This document shows, in pieces, positions 1 through 6,485 of a DNA stretch of 64,000 bases. Origin of the DNA: Shinella daejeonensis (GTDB lineage: Bacteria > Pseudomonadota > Alphaproteobacteria > Rhizobiales > Rhizobiaceae). The notes below the pieces were generated by a model. It saw nothing but the letters and a program-made list of their open reading frames with translations, was not told the DNA's origin and did no database searches. The translations under genes and the position numbers were made by a program. The number at the start of each line of letters is the position of its first letter. Position 1 is the stretch's first letter. Location: assembly GCF_024281235.1 (NCBI RefSeq), contig NZ_JAHWXY010000002.1, positions 434,001-498,000 on the forward strand. The letters run 5' to 3'.

Positions 1-524
1 ACATCGTCATCGGTGAAGAGCACAAGGTCGCTGGAGACATGCCGCATGCCCGTGTTGTGGGCACGACCAAGGCCGGGCGTCGGTTCCAGCACATGGCGCA
101 CACGGCCGGGATAACGGGTCGCCAGAAGCGCCGCGGTCTCCGCCGACGCCGGGGCGTTGTCGACGACGACGATCTCGTCAGGAATACGCGTCTGTTCGAA
201 AAGCGAGACGAGGCAACGGTCGAGGCTGACGGGCCGGTCCCGGGTCGCGATGACGACGGCGGTGTGCTCGCGCGCCGACGCCCGGCCGGCCGGCGGGAAC
301 GGCAAGGGCTGAAGGGAACCGATGGCGGCGCGCAATTCTTCCGGCATTACGGCCGGGCCGGGATGATCCATCTCGACAATCGCCAACGGTTGCGCGCCGG
401 ACCTCACAAGACAGAAGATGCCGCCATAGGCGATATCGCCCGCCCGCGTCAGATCGATCGGAGACAGCGGCCGGTCGATATCGAGACTGAGGACCTTAAT
501 GGGGCGAAAGATCATGCCGCTCAT
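1..524 (-). CDS. Family 2 glycosyltransferase, 3' end cut by window edge
   Basis: The visible first ~174 codons hold an N-terminal extension of about 85 residues of unknown fold, then a GT-A nucleotide-binding start (AVVIATRDRPVSLDRC) and the metal-binding FTDDD near the window edge. Enzymes of this family transfer sugars from nucleotide donors at the cytoplasmic membrane face. The start at 524 is supported by an AAGGAG-type ribosome site and an ATGA overlap with the stop of the upstream glycosyltransferase, so translation is probably coupled. It is third in a minus-strand run of three glycosyltransferases, which suggests polysaccharide synthesis. Donor and acceptor cannot be told, and the C-terminal half is not visible. 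Confidence 0.85.
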   Translation of the reverse strand, partial: MSGMIFRPIKVLSLDIDRPLSPIDLTRAGDIAYGGIFCLVRSGAQPLAIVEMDHPGPAVMPEELRAAIGSLQPLPFPPAGRASAREHTAVVIATRDRPVSLDRCLVSLFEQTRIPDEIVVVDNAPASAETAALLATRYPGRVRHVLEPTPGLGRAHNTGMRHVSSDLVLFTDDD

Positions 525-1453
525 GCCAATCTCCTTCCGCCGCTGAATTTTGCAGACGCATAGCCAGCCGTGGTGAAGGCGAGGCCGGCGACGATGCCAA
601 GCGCCCGCAGCAGGCCCCACGGATCGAGCCGCACGGCGGTATCGAAAAGGCCGCGCAGGATGCCGGCCGGCAGAATGCGCCGGACATAGACCTGTTCCGC
701 CCCCAGTTCATCGCCGCTGCCAATGGCCCGCACCACCGCGCTCTTCGATCGCCCTTCCGCAAGGCAGCGCCTGCGAAAATAGGTCCAGCGCGACCGGCCC
801 GCCGTCACATGATGATGGACGACGGCCGCCGGGTCATAGAGGATATGTGAACCCGGCATCTGCTGTCGCAGGCGGATACACAGCTCCGTTTCCTCACAGC
901 CCGCACCGTCCTGACCGGTACGGCCGATGCCTTCACGAAAGCCGCCGAAGCTGGCGAAGACCTCCCGACGAAATGACATGTTGCAGCCGATGGGGTTGCG
1001 CACCGGCCTGAGAGCGTCCGGCAAACCACGATAGCTGCAACCGACGACCCACTGGAATTCTTCCGGAAACCAGCGCGGACGGCCGGCTTGCCAGAGCGGC
1101 GTCACCTTGCCTCCGACGCCGATGACGGCGGCGTCGGCATAATGAGCCGCCAGCCGTTCGAGCCAATCGGGGTCCGCGACGGCATCGTCGTCGAGAAAGG
1201 CGACAATATCGGTGCCGCTATGGCGGATACCCGTGTTGCGGGCGCCGGAGAGACCCGGCTTGCCCGTATTTGCAACCACGGAAATATCCGCAAAAGCGGC
1301 ACGGATATCCAGCAGCAGGCCCTGGTTGTGGTCGATGACGACGACGACCCGGTCGGGCCGTCGCGTCTGGTCGAGAACCGAGCGGATCGCATCATCGAGC
1401 TGACGGCGACGCTCATCGCAATAAGCGCAAATCACGACTGTGGTGGAAAGCAT
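521..1453 (-). CDS. Family 2 glycosyltransferase
   Basis: A 310-residue protein with a full GT-A fold: start STTVVICAYCDERR, metal-binding DDD at residues 88-90 (VAFLDDDAV), then a conserved NMSFRREVF segment and an acidic EETELCIRL motif near residue 205, typical of GT2 enzymes with the ED catalytic signature. The C-terminus has a weakly hydrophobic stretch that may touch the membrane. It likely adds one sugar to a growing lipid-linked repeat unit. The start has GAGG eight bases upstream. It follows the previous glycosyltransferase by 9 bp and overlaps the next by 4 bp, so the three form one operon. The sugar specificity is unknown. Confidence 0.9.
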   Translation of the reverse strand: MLSTTVVICAYCDERRRQLDDAIRSVLDQTRRPDRVVVVIDHNQGLLLDIRAAFADISVVANTGKPGLSGARNTGIRHSGTDIVAFLDDDAVADPDWLERLAAHYADAAVIGVGGKVTPLWQAGRPRWFPEEFQWVVGCSYRGLPDALRPVRNPIGCNMSFRREVFASFGGFREGIGRTGQDGAGCEETELCIRLRQQMPGSHILYDPAAVVHHHVTAGRSRWTYFRRRCLAEGRSKSAVVRAIGSGDELGAEQVYVRRILPAGILRGLFDTAVRLDPWGLLRALGIVAGLAFTTAGYASAKFSGGRRLA

Positions 1454-1462
1454 GACGCGGCC

Positions 1463-2251
1463 TCAACGGGCTTGCTGTGGATGGTTTCCGACTGTTGGAC
1501 GGGTGGCCCCGGGCTGGTTCAGCCCGAGCCGGACAATTGTCTTGAGAACCCGCCAGCCATCGGGGAAGGTTCGCAGATTGCTGACGCCGTGGATACGCAG
1601 GCGCTCCCTGCTGGGAAGTTCCGCGATGGACAACCCGGCCTGCAACGCGCGAATGTTCATCTGCGTCTCGATTTCGAAACCGGTCGCGGATTCGACTCGA
1701 AGATGCGGCAGGACATCGCGCCAGAAGGCGTTGTAGCCATAGCAAAGATCACTGTAACGGCCGCCGAAGCGCAGGCGCACCAGTTGCAGAAGACCCCAGT
1801 TTCCAAGCCGGCGATACCATTCCATGTCGCGCGTATCACCGCCCTGGAGAAAGCGCGACCCCTTGACGAAATCGGCGCCGGCCAGCAAGGCGCCCACGAA
1901 ACCGGCCATCTCTTCCGGATCGGCCGAACCGTCGGCATCGAGCGTGATCAGGATATCGCCGTTGGCGGCGGCAAAGCCGGCGGCAAGTGCCGCCCCCTTG
2001 CCGAGCCGGGGCTGTTCTATGACGATAATCTGCGGCATCAGCTCCCGCGCCACGGCGATCGTGCCGTCGTTGGAGTTGCCGTCGACAAGGATGACTTCGT
2101 CGATCCAGCCCGGAATGCGTGGCAGGACATGCGGCAGGTTCTTCGCCTCGTTCACCGTCGGCACGATGACGCTGATACGAGGCACGGACATGGCGCGGTT
2201 GCTCGCCCCGGAACGGGCAGTCTTGAAGGTAAATTGGGACTGGTGGCTCAT
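1463..2251 (-). CDS. Polyprenyl-phosphate glycosyltransferase-like GT2 (DPM1-like)
   Basis: A 262-residue GT2 enzyme with VIVPTVNEAKNL at its start, LVDGNSNDGT, and the DxD-type motif LDADGSADPEE near residue 105. The spacing matches dolichol/polyprenyl-phosphate mannosyl- or glucosyltransferases, but there are no C-terminal transmembrane helices, so it is the soluble catalytic type. Such enzymes charge a polyprenyl phosphate or prime repeat-unit assembly. It is the first gene of the minus-strand glycosyltransferase operon. A GGGAGGAG ribosome site lies about 11 bases before the ATG, and its promoter must lie in the AT-rich gap upstream. The exact donor is unknown. Confidence 0.88.
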   Translation of the reverse strand: MSHQSQFTFKTARSGASNRAMSVPRISVIVPTVNEAKNLPHVLPRIPGWIDEVILVDGNSNDGTIAVARELMPQIIVIEQPRLGKGAALAAGFAAANGDILITLDADGSADPEEMAGFVGALLAGADFVKGSRFLQGGDTRDMEWYRRLGNWGLLQLVRLRFGGRYSDLCYGYNAFWRDVLPHLRVESATGFEIETQMNIRALQAGLSIAELPSRERLRIHGVSNLRTFPDGWRVLKTIVRLGLNQPGATRPTVGNHPQQAR

Positions 2252-2906
2252 TTTGTTTTAACTCCTCCCGCCCCAACCAAACGACAGTAATAGCTGCCGC
2301 CCCGGAGCGCATTGCACGCCTCCAGCTGTTAGTGGTTGGTTTTTTGATGGAGCACAGATTTATTACAATATTAAGAATTTGTAAACAAAATAATATTCAT
2401 AAATACCATATCAAACAAATAAATCCTGTGCTTAATATACAGTGTATTATTTAAATACATTGCAGGCTTTCCAATCAATTAATTTCAAATAAATTTGAGA
2501 AATTTTTAGTTTGTGTGAAAACTTCATATAGGAATATTTATACCATTTTCATTAAAAATAAGATTGATAAAACTATTATACTGATATGATTTCTCATTCA
2601 GGAAGGCGCGATTGTACATTTATTTCTATTCGCCTCAGGGTTTCAGTACAATCCCGGCTCTCGCGTTCGTAACTATTCTTTCTTTGCAGCACCCTTAACC
2701 AATCACTCCAGAATCGATCCCTACACCCGCATCCGGGCCGGCCTGCCCCTCCCCGTCTCCTGCCCTCCGTCACGGCGGCGAACAGGCGTAAAGCGCTGTG
2801 AACAAAGCGCGCGATCCATGGCGTTCGAGCCTCAAATCGCATATTATCCACCTCTGGCACGACCCTGCCGAGCCATACCGGTCGCCCAGAGACAAGCGAG
2901 GCGGAT
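2252..2906. other. Intergenic region with AT-rich island (about 2330-2600)
   Basis: This 655-bp gap separates the minus-strand glycosyltransferase operon from a plus-strand small gene. Its centre is extremely AT-rich in an otherwise GC-rich window, with runs of A and T and many TATA-like steps. The flanks return to normal composition. No convincing gene is visible; the open frames inside have unlikely residue composition. It probably holds the glycosyltransferase promoter and could be bound by an AT-preferring nucleoid protein such as MucR/Ros (inference). Confidence 0.6.
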
Positions 2907-3272
2907 TTGCAATCGAAAGAGCAAGCCGGAAGATTGCCGTCCGAAGATCCCGTTCGGGAGTGGATGGAATTGATGAGCGAATGGGAGGCCCGCTCCCGCG
3001 CGCTGGAGGAAGCTCGAACCGCGATGCAGCGGCCCGGGATCCTGCTGTCGGACACCGAGAAAGCACAACTGGCGAAGGCGGAGGCGGCCGCGCTCGACCG
3101 CCTGCAACAGGTCAAGGCTCGCATCGATGCCCTTCTCGATACTGCGTCCCGTCAACGCATGCCGGTCAAAGGCTCCCTGGTGATGGGGACCCTTCTCTCC
3201 GATAGCCAACCCTTGATCCCGGATAAAGCCCCGCCATCGGCAGGCGATGGCTTCTTCAAGCGAGGAAACTGA
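2907..3272 (+). CDS. Hypothetical 121-residue helical protein
   Basis: I do not recognise this protein. It is charged and probably mostly alpha-helical (residues ~10-80, rich in E, R, A and L with heptad-like spacing), with a loose C-terminus rich in P and G. No signal peptide or membrane segment is seen. The start is TTG, with GAGGCGG just upstream. Its last 17 bases overlap the end of the convergent POTRA gene. Composition and codon use resemble the neighbours, which supports a real gene. It may be an accessory of the polysaccharide locus, but that rests only on position. Confidence 0.5.
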   Translation: MQSKEQAGRLPSEDPVREWMELMSEWEARSRALEEARTAMQRPGILLSDTEKAQLAKAEAAALDRLQQVKARIDALLDTASRQRMPVKGSLVMGTLLSDSQPLIPDKAPPSAGDGFFKRGN

Positions 3273-4248
3273 CCAGCCGCTCCGCCGCCAGCGCCGCGAA
3301 CGTCAGGACACAGGCGATATTGACCCGGGCAAGCGGGCGCAAGCGCGGCGCTCCCGCCGCGGCCGCGATCCGGGCGAGCGCCAGCCCGGCCAGGGCTGCG
3401 ATGCCGCTGGCAAGGCCGAACGGCCCTGCCTTGCGTAGAGCGGAGAGGTCGGCCGGCGCCTCGCGCAATCGCGTATCGACGGCAAGTACGCCGCCCTCTC
3501 CCGCCTCGATGGAAATATTCACCCGGTTCACGGCATTCAGCGCCTCCAGGCGATCGCGCAGCACCTCGATCTGCGCCTGTTCGTAACGGTCGCCGGGCCT
3601 GAAGGGGACGAGACGGTGAAGATCTTCTTCCTGTAGCCGCTGCAAGCCGCTGAAGACAACGGAACCAAAACGCATAGGCAGCCCCATATCGAGCTCGACG
3701 ACGGCGGTAACCCCCGCGCCATCGGAGCGCGACCAGCCGACCGATCCAAGCCCGGCCAGGGCAAAGTCCCGCGCACCGACGGTCTGGACGATACGCCGCC
3801 CGAATTGCCCGGCGATGCGAGCCGTCGCCGGCTGCCCGACGAAATCGCTGATGATCACGGCGAGATCGTCGACCACCTTGCGTTCGAGCTCCGATTGGCG
3901 GACCCCCCGCAATTCGACGGCCGTAACCCGATAGCGCTGGCCGAGCACCGGTCGCAGGACGATTGCCGCATCGGTATGCGTGACGAGGATTTCCGCGTCG
4001 AGATAGCCAAGGTCCACCAGAAGTCTTTGCAGCCGCGTCCTTTCCCGCTCCACGGCAGCGCTCACCATCTCGGAGGCTCCATCGGCCGCCCCTCCGCCGA
4101 TCAGGGTCGGCAGCTGATAGGCCTGTCGCAGCGCAGACGCGATGTCAGGCGACATCACCCTGCTTGTATCGAGCCTCACCGAAGCGCCCACAGAAACGGT
4201 CGCCGAGAAAAACAATATCAGGATAGCAATAATTCTTACGGTTATCAT
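3256..4248 (-). CDS. POTRA-domain protein lacking an outer-membrane barrel (TamA N-terminus-like)
   Basis: A signal peptide (residues 1-22) is followed by an alpha-helical region and at least two POTRA-like modules at about 100-190 and 193-265. The second has the pattern FGSVVFSGLQRL and FRPGDRYEQAQIEVLRDRL seen in TamA/BamA-type POTRA domains. Instead of the ~300-residue beta-barrel expected next, the protein ends with two predicted membrane helices (about 276-297 and 308-328) and stops at 330 residues. It is thus likely periplasmic and tethered to the inner membrane. The start at 4248 was preferred over an upstream ATG because GGAG lies seven bases ahead and the signal peptide starts there. 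Its role in polymer export or assembly is inferred from context only. Confidence 0.75.
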   Translation of the reverse strand: MITVRIIAILILFFSATVSVGASVRLDTSRVMSPDIASALRQAYQLPTLIGGGAADGASEMVSAAVERERTRLQRLLVDLGYLDAEILVTHTDAAIVLRPVLGQRYRVTAVELRGVRQSELERKVVDDLAVIISDFVGQPATARIAGQFGRRIVQTVGARDFALAGLGSVGWSRSDGAGVTAVVELDMGLPMRFGSVVFSGLQRLQEEDLHRLVPFRPGDRYEQAQIEVLRDRLEALNAVNRVNISIEAGEGGVLAVDTRLREAPADLSALRKAGPFGLASGIAALAGLALARIAAAAGAPRLRPLARVNIACVLTFAALAAERLVSFLA

Positions 4249-4570
4249 TCCATTTCTCCATAAAGAGACATGAATCACTTCCTTTTTTAGACAAAAACCC
4301 CGTAAATTCACTTATTGTATTCATATATATACTAAAATAATCAATAATTAATCATCAGTGTGATTTTAATATATTATATACTATACATAACATATCTATA
4401 AGATATACAATATATTTCCACAGATAACATAATATCCATATCGCCACATGAATGCATATTAATCCTTATTCCAAAAATTCAAACATGGCATTTCAATTTC
4501 TTTCAATTCGTCTTATGAATGCAGGGACTCCTCATGCCTGACCAAGAAACAAAAACACTGGATCGGCTGC
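4249..4570. other. Divergent intergenic region with AT-rich island (about 4290-4510)
   Basis: This 322-bp gap between the POTRA gene (minus) and the GNAT-like gene (plus) is strongly AT-rich over most of its length, like the island near 2.4 kb. It must hold the promoters of both units. A short open frame starting at 4534 overlaps the GNAT-like gene start in another frame; I see no support for it as a protein. No clear operator is visible. Confidence 0.55.
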
Positions 4571-5650
4571 ATGACCCCGGATACGACATTAGCCTATACA
4601 CAAGCCCTTGCCGCGCCCCCGGGTGACGACGGGTCGGCGATCGACGCGATCTGGCGTGATCTTCATCGCAACGACCCCTCGTCCGTGGCGAGCCAGTCAC
4701 CCGACTGGGCGAAAGCCGTGGCCGAGGCCGGCGGTTTTCACGCCAGCCCGCAGGCCTACGAGTTCGACGCAAACGACACCGCGCTGCTTCCCCTGTTCAC
4801 GAAAGGTCTCGGGCCTTTGCGTTACGCCTGGTCGCCGCCACCGGCATGGGGCTTCGGTGGCGTGCTCGCCGGCGGCGCGCTCACGCCGGAGAAGCTTGCA
4901 ACCATCCTCGCCCATCTCGAGACATTGCCCTATCTCGGCATCAAGATCCGGCCTAATCCGCTTGCCGCCGATCTATGGGCCGCCGCCGCAAGGCCCGGCT
5001 GGGACCCTATCGCCCGGCTGGCCCATGTCGTCGACCTTTCAGGCGGCGTCGATGCCGTGCGCCGCCGGTTTCGCTCCAATGCCGGAACCAATATCCGCCG
5101 CGCCGAGAAATACGGCGTGGAGATCGAGTCCGGCAACGCCAGCCACCTGATCGACGAATTTCGGGGCCTGCTGGAGCTTTCCTTCGCCCGTTGGGCACGC
5201 AAGCAGCATGAGCCTGTCGTTCTTGCGCGCATCCGCGGCCGGCGGCGGGACCCCCGATCGAAATTCGCGATCATGGCGGATCGTCTGGGCGAACGGTTCC
5301 GGCTCTATGTCGCCCGTGTCGACCGGCAGCCGGTCGCGGCAATCCTCGTGCTGGCGGGGCGGCAGGCGCACTATACGCGGGGGGCGATCGACGAAGCGAT
5401 CGCCGGTGAAAGCCGCGCCGCATACCTGCTTCAGGCAACCGCCATCGAAGAGGCCTGTCGTCAGGGCAGCACCCATTACCATATGGGAGAGACGGGAAAT
5501 TCCACCTCGCTTGCCCAGTTCAAATCCCGTTTCGGAGCCGTCCCCGTCACCTACGCGGAATATCGTTACGAACGGGTCCCGCTCGCCCGGGTCGACGATT
5601 TCGCTCGCAGCGCCGTCAAACGCATTCTGGGGTTCCGTGATGCATCCTAA
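4571..5650 (+). CDS. FemAB/GNAT-like acyl- or aminoacyl-transferase (Acetyltransf_6 type)
   Basis: A 359-residue cytoplasmic protein of the double-GNAT type found in polysaccharide gene clusters. The central part has FRSNAGTNIRRAEKYGVEIE, and the end has the typical run MGETGNSTSLAQFKSRFGA followed by a YRYERVPL motif. Such proteins are thought to add acyl or amino-acid groups to sugar repeat units or lipid carriers. It starts a plus-strand run GNAT-GH16-flippase-membrane protein with overlapping genes. The start has only a weak ribosome site (GGATCGG). The next gene begins 11 bp before its stop. The substrate is unknown. Confidence 0.78.
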   Translation: MTPDTTLAYTQALAAPPGDDGSAIDAIWRDLHRNDPSSVASQSPDWAKAVAEAGGFHASPQAYEFDANDTALLPLFTKGLGPLRYAWSPPPAWGFGGVLAGGALTPEKLATILAHLETLPYLGIKIRPNPLAADLWAAAARPGWDPIARLAHVVDLSGGVDAVRRRFRSNAGTNIRRAEKYGVEIESGNASHLIDEFRGLLELSFARWARKQHEPVVLARIRGRRRDPRSKFAIMADRLGERFRLYVARVDRQPVAAILVLAGRQAHYTRGAIDEAIAGESRAAYLLQATAIEEACRQGSTHYHMGETGNSTSLAQFKSRFGAVPVTYAEYRYERVPLARVDDFARSAVKRILGFRDAS

Positions 5651-6485
5651 CTGGCCAGCGGCCGTTGCAACGGCCGTACTGTCACTGATCGCTCCGCCAC
5701 TTCAAGTCCTGGCGGCCGATCCCCTTCCCCTCGCGGAGGATGGCTCCTGGCGGCTGCTTTTTGCCGACGAGTTCGACGAACCGGATCTCGACCGGGAAAA
5801 ATGGACGACATGCTACTGGTGGAACAAGGACGGCTGCACCAATCTCGGCAACAACGAACTACAATGGTATCGGCCGGAAAACGTCTCGCTTGCCGACGGG
5901 ATGCTGCGTCTTACCGCAAGGCCGCAACCGGTCACCGGCTTCGAAGGCCGTATATTCGACTATACGTCCGGCATGGTCACCACCGGCCGCGACTACGAGG
6001 AACTGCCACGGCCCTCCCGCGTCCGGTTCCGCTACGGCCATATCGAGGTCAGGGCGAAGGCGCCGGCCGGCAAGGGCCTGTGGTCGGCGATCTGGCTGCT
6101 GCCTGAAACCCGGGAGTCGCGACCGGAGATCGACATCATGGAGGTCCTGGGCGACACGGCGACGACCCTTCGCATGCATTATCACTACCGCGACGGCCTC
6201 GGCGAGAAACTCAGTATCGGCAAGGACGTCGAGACGGAGGATCTGACCCGGGACTGGCGTGTCTACAGTCTTACCTGGGATCCGGACAGCATCGTCTGGT
6301 ATCTCGACGGCAAGGAGGTCTGGCGTCATGCCGAGGCCGCAACTATTTCCGCCGAGGACATGTATGTTCTCATCAATCTGGCCGTCGGGGGAGAATGGCC
6401 CGGCGCGCCATCGACGGAAACAACGTTTCCCGCCGAATATCTCATCGACTATATCCGCATCTGGCAGCGGGACGATCGACAATGA
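5640..6485 (+). CDS. Secreted glycoside hydrolase family 16 (beta-glucanase, ExoK/laminarinase-like)
   Basis: This 281-residue enzyme has a signal peptide (about residues 1-25, ending VLA-AD) and one GH16 jelly-roll domain. The catalytic ExDxxE motif is intact as EIDIME at residues 163-168: E163 is the likely nucleophile and E168 the acid/base. NNELQWY near 71-77 and GGEWPG near 250-255 are family landmarks. GH16 enzymes cut beta-1,3 or beta-1,3/1,4 glucans or related polymers by a retaining mechanism. In exopolysaccharide loci they trim polymer length in the periplasm or outside the cell. The ATG overlaps the end of the GNAT-like gene, and the stop overlaps the next ATG (ATGA), so the operon is tightly coupled. 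Confidence 0.93.
   Translation: MHPNWPAAVATAVLSLIAPPLQVLAADPLPLAEDGSWRLLFADEFDEPDLDREKWTTCYWWNKDGCTNLGNNELQWYRPENVSLADGMLRLTARPQPVTGFEGRIFDYTSGMVTTGRDYEELPRPSRVRFRYGHIEVRAKAPAGKGLWSAIWLLPETRESRPEIDIMEVLGDTATTLRMHYHYRDGLGEKLSIGKDVETEDLTRDWRVYSLTWDPDSIVWYLDGKEVWRHAEAATISAEDMYVLINLAVGGEWPGAPSTETTFPAEYLIDYIRIWQRDDRQ

Noticed and set aside
2347-2454. 35-codon frame inside the AT-rich island
   Set aside because: Residues are those expected from random AT-rich DNA, with no ribosome site.
2856-2872. TGGCAC...TGCC resembling a sigma-54 promoter
   Set aside because: The GG-GC spacing is 9, not the needed 10 bases, and it lacks the TTGC core.
4534-4626. Short frame starting 37 bases before the GNAT-like gene
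   Set aside because: Ribosome site weak, 30 codons, out of frame with the main gene and no recognisable content.
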